From positions 174,395-238,394 of the forward strand of contig NZ_RJOB01000001.1 in the NCBI RefSeq assembly GCF_003943935.1: DNA of 64,000 nt. The letters run 5' to 3'. Position numbers and translations under genes: made by a program. How positions within the stretch are numbered: the stretch's first letter is position 1; each line of letters starts with the position of its first letter. The notes under the pieces were generated by a model, which saw only the letters and a list, made by a program, of their open reading frames with translations, searched no databases and was not told the origin of the DNA. Positions 1 through 9,000 of the stretch are shown in pieces. Origin of the DNA: Streptococcus mitis. GTDB lineage: Bacteria > Bacillota > Bacilli > Lactobacillales > Streptococcaceae.

Positions 1-1243
1 ATCCTCCGTGTGGAACTGTACCGTATTTACGAAGGTCAAGGTAGAATTCATATTCTGTACGATCCATACCAAGTTCATCCATCTTAGCTACAAGAGCATC
101 GTAGTCTTCCTCACGCATAGAACCACCGATGATTTCTCCATAGCCTTCTGGAGCAAGCAAGTCTGCACAAAGCACGCGCTCTGGATTTCCAGGAACTGGT
201 TTCATGTAAAATGCCTTGATGGCTGCTGGATAGTTCATGACAAAAGTTGGCACACCAAAGTGGTTTGAAATCCACGTTTCGTGTGGTGAACCAAAGTCAT
301 CACCATGCTCAAGATGTTCGTAGTCAGCGTCTTCATCATTTTCATGTTCTTGCAAGAGGTCAATGGCTTGATCGTAAGTGATCCGTTTGAATGGCTCTGC
401 AATGTAGCGTTTCAAGAGCTCTGTATCACGTTCCAATGTTTCCAGGGCTTGAGGAGCACGGTCAAGAACACCTTGAAGAAGAGCTTTTACATAAGCTTCT
501 TGCAAGTCAAGTGACTCATCATGTGTCAAGTATGAGTACTCTGCGTCCATCATCCAGAACTCAGTCAAGTGACGGCGCGTTTTTGATTTTTCAGCACGGA
601 ATACTGGACCAAAGTCAAATACACGACCAAGAGCCATAGCCCCTGCTTCTAGGTAAAGCTGACCTGATTGGCTCAAGTATGCTGGAGTTCCGAAGTAGTC
701 CGTTTCAAAGAGTTCTGTTGAATCTTCTGCTGCATTTCCTGACAAAATTGGGCTATCAAATTTCATGAATCCGTTCTTGTCGAAGAACTCATAAGTTGCA
801 TAAATGATCGCGTTACGAATTTGCATCACAGCCACTTGCTTACGAGAGCGTAGCCACAAGTGACGGTTGTCCATCAAGAAGTCTGTCCCGTGTTCTTTTG
901 GAGTAATTGGGTAGTCTTGAGATTCACCGATCACTTCGATGTCTGTGATATCCAACTCATAACCAAACTTAGAACGCTCATCTTCTTTGACAATTCCTGT
1001 CACATAAACAGAAGTTTCTTGGCTCAAGCGTTTGATGACATCAAACTTTTCAAGTCCTACTTCTTCACCAAATTTTTCTACAAAGTTTGGTTTAAAGGCT
1101 ACACCTTGAAAGAAGGCTGTTCCATCACGCAATTGCAAGAAGGCAATTTTCCCTTTTCCAGATTTGTTGGCAACCCAAGCGCCAATCGTCACTTCCTGAC
1201 CAACATAGTCTTTTACATCAATAATCGTTACACGTTTTGTCAT
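1..1243 (-). CDS. asnS: Asparaginyl-tRNA synthetase (3' end outside window)
   Basis: Class II aminoacyl-tRNA synthetase that charges tRNA-Asn in the cytoplasm. The minus-strand frame is open from an ATG at 1243 to the left edge, giving about 414 residues; the family is near 447-448, so roughly the last 33 are missing. The N-terminal OB-fold ([18 protein letters not shown]) is followed by class II motif 2, read as [15 protein letters not shown] around 530-600. The frame ends at KYGTVPHGG, directly before the motif 3 arginine segment, which lies outside. It is 23 bases downstream of aspC and is probably the last gene of a tseB-aspC-asnS operon, the arrangement of ypmB-aspB-asnS in Bacillus. Confidence 0.97.
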   Translation of the reverse strand, partial: MTKRVTIIDVKDYVGQEVTIGAWVANKSGKGKIAFLQLRDGTAFFQGVAFKPNFVEKFGEEVGLEKFDVIKRLSQETSVYVTGIVKEDERSKFGYELDITDIEVIGESQDYPITPKEHGTDFLMDNRHLWLRSRKQVAVMQIRNAIIYATYEFFDKNGFMKFDSPILSGNAAEDSTELFETDYFGTPAYLSQSGQLYLEAGAMALGRVFDFGPVFRAEKSKTRRHLTEFWMMDAEYSYLTHDESLDLQEAYVKALLQGVLDRAPQALETLERDTELLKRYIAEPFKRITYDQAIDLLQEHENDEDADYEHLEHGDDFGSPHETWISNHFGVPTFVMNYPAAIKAFYMKPVPGNPERVLCADLLAPEGYGEIIGGSMREEDYDALVAKMDELGMDRTEYEFYLDLRKYGTVPHGG

Positions 1244-1265
1244 TATTTTTCCTTTTCTTTTTCTA

Positions 1266-2444
1266 TTATTTTTCCATAAATGCTTTTAAGCGATTAACTG
1301 CTTCTTTAAGCGTGTCTAAGTCCGTCGCATAGCTGAGACGAACATTTTCTGGTGCTCCAAAACCTGCTCCTGTTATGAGTGCCAAGCCAACTTCCTCAAG
1401 AATAGCTGTTGTAAAGTCAGTAACATCCGTATAACCTTTCATCTCCATGGCTTTTTTAACATTTGGGAAGAGATAGAAGGCTCCTTGCGGTTTGACCACT
1501 TCAAAACCAGGGACTTCACACAAGAGTGGATAGATGGTATTGAGACGTTCTTCAAATGCTTGACGCATAACTTCCACAGAATCTTGCGGTCCAGTTAGGG
1601 CTTCGATAGTTGCATATTGTGAAACAGCAGTTAGGTTAGAAGTTGTTTGACCTGTCAATTTGCTCATAGCAGCAATGATTTCTGGATCACCCACTGCATA
1701 ACCTACCCGCCAACCTGTCATGGCATAAGCTTTTGATACACCGTTAATAACAATGGTTTGCTTGCGAATGGCTTCTGATAGACTAGAGATTGGTACGAAC
1801 TCATTCCCGTTATAAACCAAACGACCATAAATATCATCTGCTAGGATGAGAATGTCATGTTCAACTGCCCAATTTCCGATAGCTAGTAATTCTTCACGAG
1901 TATAAATCATACCAGTCGGATTAGATGGTGAATTGAGAACCAAAACCTTTGTCTTATCTGTCCTAACTAGTTCTAGTTGATCCACCGTAACTTTAAAATC
2001 ATTGTCTTCTTTGGCTTGAACAAAAACTGGAAGCCCTTCTGCCATCTTGACCTGATCTCCATAACTAACCCAGTATGGAGTGGGAATAATAACCTCATCT
2101 AAAGGATTAATTACAGCCATAAAGAAGGTATAGAGGGAAAACTTGGCACCTGTAGCAAAGGTAACCTCATTACTTGCGACAGAATAGCCATAGTAGCGCT
2201 CGAAGTAGGTATTCACTGCAGCTTTTAATTCTGGTAGACCTGAAGCTACTGTATAGAAGGAAGCCTGTCCTTCCCGAATAGCTTTAACTGCTGCATCCTG
2301 AATATTTTCAGGAGTGTGAAAATCTGGTTGTCCCAAGGTCAAGAAAAGGACATCCTTACCTTGAGCTTTTAATTTTTTTGCTCTCGCATCACTAGCTAAA
2401 GTGACACTTTCTTCCATTTCTAAAACACGCTTGGATAGTTTCAT
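1266..2444 (-). CDS. aspC: Pyridoxal-phosphate aspartate aminotransferase
   Basis: Class I/II PLP aminotransferase of 392 residues, expected to interconvert aspartate and oxaloacetate. The cofactor lysine is K238 in the motif [14 protein letters not shown]; the substrate and PLP segments [10 protein letters not shown] and [11 protein letters not shown] are also visible, and a conserved arginine near the C terminus (NVRLSYATD) should bind the substrate carboxylate. Its start overlaps the end of the TseB-like gene by 4 bases (2441-2444), which suggests translational coupling. Aspartate supply next to asnS makes metabolic sense. Other small-aminotransferase substrates cannot be excluded from sequence alone. 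Confidence 0.93.
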   Translation of the reverse strand: MKLSKRVLEMEESVTLASDARAKKLKAQGKDVLFLTLGQPDFHTPENIQDAAVKAIREGQASFYTVASGLPELKAAVNTYFERYYGYSVASNEVTFATGAKFSLYTFFMAVINPLDEVIIPTPYWVSYGDQVKMAEGLPVFVQAKEDNDFKVTVDQLELVRTDKTKVLVLNSPSNPTGMIYTREELLAIGNWAVEHDILILADDIYGRLVYNGNEFVPISSLSEAIRKQTIVINGVSKAYAMTGWRVGYAVGDPEIIAAMSKLTGQTTSNLTAVSQYATIEALTGPQDSVEVMRQAFEERLNTIYPLLCEVPGFEVVKPQGAFYLFPNVKKAMEMKGYTDVTDFTTAILEEVGLALITGAGFGAPENVRLSYATDLDTLKEAVNRLKAFMEK

Positions 2445-2929
2445 AGGCCCTCCTTTTTGACCAATGCTCCTGTTTCAAAATCTACTAGATAAAAATCAGA
2501 ACCTGACTTGACTTCCCAGATTGGCTTGTCTTGATAACGGCCAAAGGTAATCTTGTCAATCTCGCCAGCTCCTTTTTCCTTAGAAACAGCTTCTGCTTTT
2601 TCTTGTGAAACACCCTGATTTAGCTGATAAACATAAATCTTATGGTCATCTTTTCCGATCAGGACAGCAAGTGCTTCTTGCTGTTTATTACGACCAAGAA
2701 CGCTGTAATAGGATTCCAAGCCATTGTATAAATCAACCTGATCAGCCTGCTCTAATCCTGCATACTGCTGAGCTAATTTTTCTCCTTCACTTTTAGCTGT
2801 TTGGTAGGGTTTCATCCCGAGATAAACCAGATACAGAAAGGAAGCACTGATAACCACAAACAAAATCGTCATCCCTAGACCATACTGCCACAGTAGATTA
2901 TTTTTTGCTTTGTTTTGTCTTTTTTTCAC
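2441..2929 (-). CDS. tseB: DUF5590 membrane-anchored protein, TseB/YpmB-like
   Basis: A 162-residue protein with a basic N terminus, one membrane anchor (about residues 14-37) and an outward-facing domain with PepSY-like features (VSKEKGAGEIDKITFG). It matches the YpmB/TseB family (DUF5590), linked in Bacillus to cell-wall elongation and penicillin-binding protein levels. The family call rests on the size, the topology and the ypmB-aspB-asnS gene order shared with Bacilli. The start codon is GTG at 2927-2929 without a clear ribosome binding site; a well-spaced promoter sits immediately upstream, so the message may be leaderless. First gene of the tseB-aspC-asnS unit. Confidence 0.8.
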   Translation of the reverse strand: MKKRQNKAKNNLLWQYGLGMTILFVVISASFLYLVYLGMKPYQTAKSEGEKLAQQYAGLEQADQVDLYNGLESYYSVLGRNKQQEALAVLIGKDDHKIYVYQLNQGVSQEKAEAVSKEKGAGEIDKITFGRYQDKPIWEVKSGSDFYLVDFETGALVKKEGL

Positions 2930-2935
2930 TCGTCT

Positions 2936-2964
2936 ATTTTACCATCTATTAAGCTTTATTACAA
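2936..2964 (-). promoter_or_regulatory. Promoter of tseB-aspC-asnS, possibly leaderless
   Basis: On the minus strand, -35 TTGTAA (2959-2964), a 17-base spacer and -10 TAAAAT (2936-2941). Only 6 bases separate the -10 from the GTG start codon, so transcription would begin at or next to the start codon. Confidence 0.5.
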
Positions 2965-2976
2965 GTGAATATAAGA

Positions 2977-3082
2977 ATACTCTGCGAAAATCCAATTCAA
3001 ACTTTGTCAGCGTCGCCTTGCCGTACCCAAGTACTGTCTGCGGCTTGCTTCCTAGTTTGCTCTTTGATTTTCATTGAGTATA
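2977..3082 (+). repeat. BOX element, boxA-boxC type
   Basis: It begins with a boxA-like segment (ATACTCTGCGAAAATC, then GTCAGCGTCGCCTTGCCGTA) and ends with a boxC-like segment (CTTCCTAGTTTGCTCTTTGA, then TTTTCATTGAGTATA). There is no boxB. BOX repeats are small mobile elements of S. pneumoniae and its relatives. The intergenic stretch 2930-3326 holds only this element, a RUP and a terminator. Confidence 0.85.
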
Positions 3083-3167
3083 AGAAACCAATTCTATTTC
3101 TTCCTTCAAAGGAAACAGATTTTTCTTGGTTAAAACCGAGCAAGAAAAGTAAAGACAGCTCTAAAAT

Positions 3168-3275
3168 TATAGTAGATTGAAATAAGAGGTGAACAAATGG
3201 ATTAGGAAAGTCAAATTAATTTCTAGAAATATTTTTAGCAGTTGTAACGTACTATTCTGGTTCCAATCTACTATA
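3168..3275 (+). repeat. RUP-like miniature inverted-repeat element
   Basis: A 108-base stretch bounded by near-perfect inverted ends TATAGTAGATTGAA and TTCCAATCTACTATA. Its size (about 107 bp), TA-flanked ends and AT-rich core fit the RUP element of pneumococci, thought to be mobilised by IS630-type transposase. No coding capacity. Confidence 0.7.
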
Positions 3276-3282
3276 ACGTATT

Positions 3283-3311
3283 AAAAAACCTGAGCTTGAC
3301 ACTCAAGTTTT
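3283..3311 (-). terminator. Intrinsic terminator after the MFS gene
   Basis: Minus-strand hairpin AACTTGAG / CTCAGGTT (one G-U pair) followed by six T residues, just downstream of the MFS stop codon at 3327. Confidence 0.8.
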
Positions 3312-3326
3312 CATAAGTTCTTTACT

Positions 3327-4523
3327 TTATAGAATCACTTTATCATCCATTCTTTTAGCCATTTTTCCTAAAAAGACAGGCAGTAGAAGGCTAATCATGA
3401 CTAAAAAGAAGCCTAGATAAAGAAATGTTAGCACAAAGCCTAAATGGTCAATCAACCAGCCTGTCAGTGGAAAGAACACAATCATACTAAGGCTAAACAT
3501 CATAGAGTAGACACTCAGCATGGTTGCCCTTACTTCACTTGGAAGGCGCTCTTGCAAATCATTGTCAAAAATCGGCTGAAAAAGAGCATATAGAGCATTA
3601 CTAATCAAGTAAATCAAAATATAGATTAGAGGTGTTCCAAAGTAGGACAGCATATAGGTGACTCCAGTCAGCAAGACAAGGATAGGGAAAAGCTTCAAGG
3701 CGGCATATTTCTTTCCAATCTTACTCGCTAGATATACTGCGACGATATTCAAGAGACTACCAAGTAGCATAACTGCTGAAATTTGCCAACTACTTAAATC
3801 TGGTAACTGATTTTGATAGTAAAAATAAAACATGCACATGAGTACTCCGACAATCTGAGACAAAATCATCCAGTTGAAAAGCATGGGATTTCGCTCCAAC
3901 TCTTCCTTAACAGTCCAAATAATCTGTCTCATAGTCACACTATCAGCTTTTTCTAGCTTTACACTAGGTTCTTTCAGCATCCAAATCAGGAAAAGAACTA
4001 TGATAGAAGTGGCAATCATGATATAGTAGGTCAGGTGCAATTGACCATGGACAAAAAATCCTGCCAAAACGGTCCCCAAAGACCGAGTTCCTTCTGCCAC
4101 TCCTGATAGGAAGCTTGAAATGGATAGGTAACGCTCCTTTAGTCCAGCCTCTACAGCCGAGTCATAGACCATTGCTGCGCTTGTGCCTGAATCAAAATTA
4201 TAAGACAAGGCACTTACCGCCATAGCTAGTGCATAAATCCAAAAATTTCCCTGCCCAGCCAACATGAGAATGGAAGACACAATCCCTGCTATTCGACTTA
4301 AATAAAGGTTAGTCTTATAGGAATAGCGGTCAGCTAACATACCAGATGGAATTTCACAGAGAAGACTGGTCGTATGAAAAATACTTTCCAGAAGTCCAAT
4401 CTGCCAAAGAGACATTCCGTTTTGACTGAGAAAGAGAATCCAAAAACTGGTAATCCCTAAAAATGCAAAAAACTCAACTCCGGCCATCAGGCCAATATTT
4501 CTCCGATAATTTCTTATTAGCAT
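3327..4523 (-). CDS. Major facilitator superfamily transporter
   Basis: A 398-residue polytopic membrane protein with about 12 hydrophobic segments and an MFS motif A-like loop (SGMLADRYSYK) between helices 2 and 3. The open frame extends upstream to 4568, but AAAGGAGAAAAG sits directly before the ATG at 4523 (MLIRNYRRN), so I choose that start. It resembles drug or small-molecule exporters; the substrate cannot be told from sequence. It is a single-gene unit between the RUP/terminator and the divergently transcribed FMN reductase. Confidence 0.85.
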   Translation of the reverse strand: MLIRNYRRNIGLMAGVEFFAFLGITSFWILFLSQNGMSLWQIGLLESIFHTTSLLCEIPSGMLADRYSYKTNLYLSRIAGIVSSILMLAGQGNFWIYALAMAVSALSYNFDSGTSAAMVYDSAVEAGLKERYLSISSFLSGVAEGTRSLGTVLAGFFVHGQLHLTYYIMIATSIIVLFLIWMLKEPSVKLEKADSVTMRQIIWTVKEELERNPMLFNWMILSQIVGVLMCMFYFYYQNQLPDLSSWQISAVMLLGSLLNIVAVYLASKIGKKYAALKLFPILVLLTGVTYMLSYFGTPLIYILIYLISNALYALFQPIFDNDLQERLPSEVRATMLSVYSMMFSLSMIVFFPLTGWLIDHLGFVLTFLYLGFFLVMISLLLPVFLGKMAKRMDDKVIL

Positions 4524-4914
4524 CTTTTCTCCTTTAACAAGGGTATTATTATTTCTTTTGTCCGTCACTTGTTAATCTGTTCCTTACATGATCTCCACCC
4601 CTTTTAGAAGCATTCTTCAATGCCATTATTGTTCCTTTAATTTTTTATGAAATGATATCGGAAAATAGCCGTTCTACGGTTTCTATTTCGAGTTTTCTCG
4701 TTTATTTTAGCACTTGTGTCATCATATTACAAGAGAATATAGGAATGCTCTGCGAAAACCAAGTGCATTCCAGTCACAAGTGGCTTGAGTTTCTGCAATT
4801 TTATAGTTTTCAAATAATCTTTGAGCAAATTTCTTGCAAGTTGTTTTGTTTTGTTGTAATATATTTTATAACAACGAGAGAGTTCTCGGAAATTTAAGAA
4901 AAAGGAGACACATC
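4524..4914. other. Divergent intergenic region, MFS / FMN reductase
   Basis: No gene seen. It holds the upstream regions of both flanking genes, a short inverted repeat near 4659-4690 (GAAAATAGCCG / CGGTTTCTATTTC) and, at 4729-4762, a fragment resembling the start of the BOX copy at 2966 (GAATATAGGAATGCTCTGCG), probably a decayed boxA remnant. Confidence 0.5.
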
Positions 4915-5463
4915 ATGTCTAAAAAAGTATTATTTATCGTCGGATCCCTACGCCAAGGTTCTTTCAACCACCAAATGGCCCTCGAAGCTGAGAAAGCACT
5001 TGCTGGTAAAGCAGAAGTTAGCTACCTCGATTATTCAGCTATTCCTCTCTTCAGCCAAGATTTGGAAGTTCCAATTCACCCAGCTGTAGCTGCTGCTCGT
5101 GAAGCGGTTCTAGCTGCTGATGCTATCTGGATTTTCTCTCCAGTCTACAACTTCTCTATCCCTGGTACAGTGAAAAACTTGCTTGACTGGCTATCTCGTG
5201 CCCTTGACTTATCTGATACACGTGGCGCTTCTGCCCTTCAAGACAAGTTTGTCACCGTATCATCTGTAGCCAATGCAGGTCACGATCAACTTTTCGCTAT
5301 CTACAAAGACCTCTTGCCATTTATCCGTACACAAGTCGTTGGTGATTTCACTGCTGCACGTGTTAATGACTCTGCTTGGGCAGACGGAAAATTGGTTCTT
5401 GAAGAAACAGTCCTAAATTCACTTGAAAAACAAGCGGAAGACTTGCTTAATGCTATCAAATAA
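4915..5463 (+). CDS. NAD(P)H-dependent FMN reductase family protein
   Basis: A 182-residue flavodoxin-fold protein. The N-terminal phosphate-binding loop VGSLRQGSFNHQMA and the later segment SPVYNFSIPGTVKNLLDW are hallmarks of NADPH-dependent FMN reductases and azoreductases, which pass electrons from NAD(P)H to flavin or quinone acceptors in the cytoplasm. The open frame starts at 4834, but AGGAGACACATC precedes the ATG at 4915 and the family begins with MSKKVLFIVGSLR, so I use 4915. It is monocistronic and followed by a strong terminator. Its physiological substrate is unknown. Confidence 0.88.
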   Translation: MSKKVLFIVGSLRQGSFNHQMALEAEKALAGKAEVSYLDYSAIPLFSQDLEVPIHPAVAAAREAVLAADAIWIFSPVYNFSIPGTVKNLLDWLSRALDLSDTRGASALQDKFVTVSSVANAGHDQLFAIYKDLLPFIRTQVVGDFTAARVNDSAWADGKLVLEETVLNSLEKQAEDLLNAIK

Positions 5464-5483
5464 AGATGCTTTATGACTCTTTT

Positions 5484-5507
5484 CCACCCATTTGGGTGGT
5501 TTTTTTC
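5484..5507 (+). terminator. Intrinsic terminator of the FMN reductase gene
   Basis: Stem CCACCCA / TGGGTGG with a short T loop, followed by a run of seven T residues, 20 bases past the stop codon. Confidence 0.9.
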
Positions 5508-5514
5508 ATACCTA

Positions 5515-5607
5515 ATACTCTTCAAACCACGTCAGCATCGCCTTACCGTACTCAAGTAAAGCTTGCGTCTAGCTTCCTAGTTTGCTTTGTGATTTTCATT
5601 GAGTATA
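5515..5607 (+). repeat. BOX element (boxA-boxC), shortened boxA
   Basis: It starts ATACTCTTCAAACCACGTCA and ends GATTTTCATTGAGTATA, with the boxC core CTAGCTTCCTAGTTTGCTTT. Compared with other copies, boxA lacks the internal CGAAAATC segment, so this is a partly deleted BOX copy without boxB. Confidence 0.8.
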
Positions 5608-5755
5608 ACTTAACAGTCCTGTCTAAAGCATGGAATTCTAGAAGGTCCTTTATAAGATATTTAATCTAGAATAGTACAATGTTGCCAATCATTTTTATAA
5701 ATTATAATAGATTAAAACTAGAATAGTGCACTATGACTCCTAAAATATTTATAAA

Positions 5756-5881
5756 AATTAATTTAATCATGTACCTAATATTAGAATTATTTATCCCAAA
5801 TTTATTTGAAAGCTTCTCTAAGCTATATCCTTGTTTTCTAAGTTCATAGATCTGAACTTTACCATCATAAGTTAATTTCAT
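5756..5881 (-). pseudogene. Remnant of IS3-family transposase OrfA
   Basis: A 42-codon fragment beginning MKLTYDGKVQIYELRKQGYS, the N-terminal helix-turn-helix of an IS3-family (IS861/IS150-like) OrfA. After RYMIKLI the reading departs from the family and soon stops, so the rest of the element is lost. The transposon end lies just upstream at 5890-5935. It is a decayed insertion sequence between the BOX copy and the bgaA-like gene. Confidence 0.75.
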
Positions 5882-5889
5882 AATAAAAA

Positions 5890-5935
5890 CACCCCAAAAG
5901 TTAGATTTTTTCTGTCTAACTTTTGGGGTGCAGTT
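5890..5935 (-). mobile_element. IS3-family left end with hairpin, likely bgaA terminator
   Basis: Minus-strand reading GAACTGCACCCCAAAAGTTA is a typical IS150-like end. A long stem CCCCAAAAGTTAGA / TCTAACTTTTGGGG follows, then GTGTTTTTATT. It lies about 160 bases after the bgaA stop codon in the same orientation and no better terminator is seen, so it may now end the bgaA transcript. Confidence 0.6.
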
Positions 5936-6090
5936 CAATCAAAACTCTAATACGATGCGTTTTATCATGCAAGAATCTACTATATTTCTCCTCAAATTGA
6001 GGTTCTATATCATAGTAACTCTACTCATTCATCGATTCAATTTTAATCCTCGATCAATTTATAAAAATCAGAATGCTTTAGAGATAAAGT

Positions 6091-9000
6091 CTAATCTTCT
6101 TTACGTTTTGTAGCCAATAGTGCTGCTGACAAGGCCAAGCTAACACCTGCTAAGAAGATGGCTGTATCAGATTCTCTCTCACCAGTTTCTGGTAAGCTAT
6201 TTTGATCTCCTTTGACTGCTGAAGCCTTTCTTTCTGCAGTCTGGTTATTAGCTATGTTCTGTACTGGATGCTCTGTTTTCTCACGAACTGGTACTTCCTG
6301 ATTTCCCACTGTTTCTGGAGCAGCTTTATCCTCTGGAAGTTTACTATCTTGAGGCACTCCTGGATTTACCCTGTCTTTAAAGTCAGGCTTCTCATCGACT
6401 GGTGCTACCTGATTACCTACAGTTGATTGTTTCCCTTTGTATTCTGAAATGTCGTTAACTGCTCCTTCAACAAAGTTAGCCCCTCCCTTAAATTCAGGAA
6501 CTTCATTAACCGATGCTTCTACAAAGTTGACCCCTCCTTTGAATTCTGGAACTTCGTTGACTGGTGCAGGCTCCTCGCCCTTGCTATTTGAAATAGATGG
6601 TTTTACTCCTACCTCGATAATGCGGTCTTGAGCCTTTCTTTGTTCAGTATGAACAAGAGTTCTAGTAGTTCCCACAACTTGAATATAGTCAACTTTTTCT
6701 CCATCTTGTCCTTCAGAAACAACACGACGTTGACCTTGAGCAAGTTCAGGATTTTTACGAATAACTTCTTTAAATGGAAGCGGAGTCTTTTCAATTTCCA
6801 AGCTTGGAGTTTCTGCTACTAAGTTTTTAACTCCTTCTGTCGGAGTTGTTTGGAAGGCTGTATTAAAGTGTAAACGATACTCTTTCACAAGATTTCCATC
6901 TTTGGAAACAAGACGCACGAGTGTTGGAAGATTGATATTTCCAGGATTCACAACTGTGACTACTCCATGTCCACTAGTTGTCGCAGTAACTTTTGGTTGG
7001 GAACTCATTGCTGTTAATGTATAATCTGTCACATTTGGATCAAAGTTTTCCAATGCTTTTCCATCAACCGAAATAGTGGCTGATGGTGTTTCCACTTCTA
7101 CTCCTTTTCCTGCAGAGTAGGCTGTAAATTCTACAACTGCCAAACCATTAGTAGTAGACTTACGAGTCATACGTGCTCGAATGGCTGTCGTTTGAATCGG
7201 ATCAAAGTTAAATTCTATTGGTTTACCAGCTACGATTTCTCCAGATACCTTGTAAGGAATTTCTTGCCAATTCTCTGCCTTGTTGAATGGATGGTCAGCA
7301 TTTTCTTCGTAACGAGAAATCGTACTTGGTTCCGTAAAGGCAGGACCAATATATCTTTCTAGAACCATTTTCTCTGGAGCATCTGTTCCACTATCTTTAA
7401 AGAACTGAATAGCTACTTTTCCAATGGATTGAGAGGCAATTTTTCCATCCTTCTTAAAGAGTAGGCCGACAGAAGTTTCTTGATTTTTCGGAGTACGAGA
7501 CCAGTTTGTCCAACGTCCATCTTCATTGTATTTTCCATCATTGATATAGAAAATTCTATCATGTGAAGCTGCTTGTGTATCGTTCGTTGTCGAAGCAAAG
7601 GCTTTAGAATCCGTTTCATTGTTGCTTGGATTTTCTGACAGAACTTGGTTACCCTTAGCTACAACTGTCACCTGTATTTTAGTTGTTAGATTTGTACCAA
7701 TGACATGACCAGTTACTTCAAAACTTCCCTCCTGTTCTGTCGCATGTTCAGGAATGGCATCCCATTGAACTGCAAGGTTAGCCTTAACCCAGCCAGCTTG
7801 TGAAGGATAATAGACTGTCACTTCAGCAGGCAATTGAAGTTGATCACCAACATTCAGGGTCTTGGCACTATTTTCTGCAGCTGCTGGTTGTGTTGATTCT
7901 TTTTCGTCATCACGGAAGATACGATATTCTTTAAGAACAGTTCCATCCTCAGCTTTCAAGATAAGACGTGTCGCACCTTTTTCACTTGTTGCAGGAACAA
8001 CTGTCACCAAGCCATTGTTGCTTGCTGTTGCAGTAATTTCTTTGCTAGATTGAGGAATATAGTAATCAGTCTTAGATGGATTAAAGTGTTCAAGATCCTT
8101 TCCATCTACCTTGATAGAAATCTCTGAACTTGTAGAGCTCACTACCTTATTTCCAAGGACAGTTAGCTCTGTCAAACCAATACCAGCAGTTCCATCTGCT
8201 TTCTTCATGCGCATACGAACAGCATAAGTTTCTACCTTATCAAATGTAAAGTGGTTGGTTTTACCTGCAGATAATTGTCCAGGAGCTTTGAGGTGTTCCA
8301 CCTCTTTCCAGTTAGCTGCATTATTAAATGGATGGTTGCTATCACGTTGAGCATTATTGACATCATTCGGAAGATCTGGAACTTCTTGACCGACATAGTA
8401 TTCAATAACATATTCTTTTGGAAGACCAATCGCTCCATCAGTATAGAAATCAACTGAAAGATTATCAACAAAGCGCTTGGTCAAATCACCAGAGTTTCCA
8501 AACAAGATTGATGCCCAGTCATTATCAGTATTTGTTCTCCAAGTAGTCCATCTATTTTTAGCATCTGTAGGCGTTCTTGACACAGTCAGGTCGTTCAAAG
8601 CATTAGCTGAATCATCCCCTCCTGTATTAGATACAATAGCTGCTGGCAATTGTGAACCTGTCCATTGTTTAGAGATATTATTTCCAGCAACCACTTGACT
8701 AGAAACACGGACATGAGCCTTGGTGGTCAGATTGCTACCAACTAAATGACCATTGATTTCATACACCCCTTCAGTTTGACTAAAGTTAGCTGGTACCTGA
8801 TCCCAAACCACATCTTTGTAGATAGTGGTTCCATTAGAATGGTAAGCACGTACACTAGCTGGCAATTGAACTGTCTCACCCTTAGGAAGAGTAAGGCTGA
8901 TTTCCTCTGCAACTTGCAAGCCTTCAACCGTCACCGTTGCTTGAGCCTCAATATCTGTACCTTCTACATGTCCTTTAAGGGTAAAGCTATGATAGTGCCC

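Noticed and set aside
860..1279. Plus-strand frame of 139 codons opposite asnS
   Set aside because: Shadow of the asnS coding sequence, without a ribosome binding site or family features.
4729..4762. Complete third boxA-type BOX element
   Set aside because: Only about 35 bases resemble the start of the BOX copy at 2966; no boxB or boxC follows, so it is at most a remnant.
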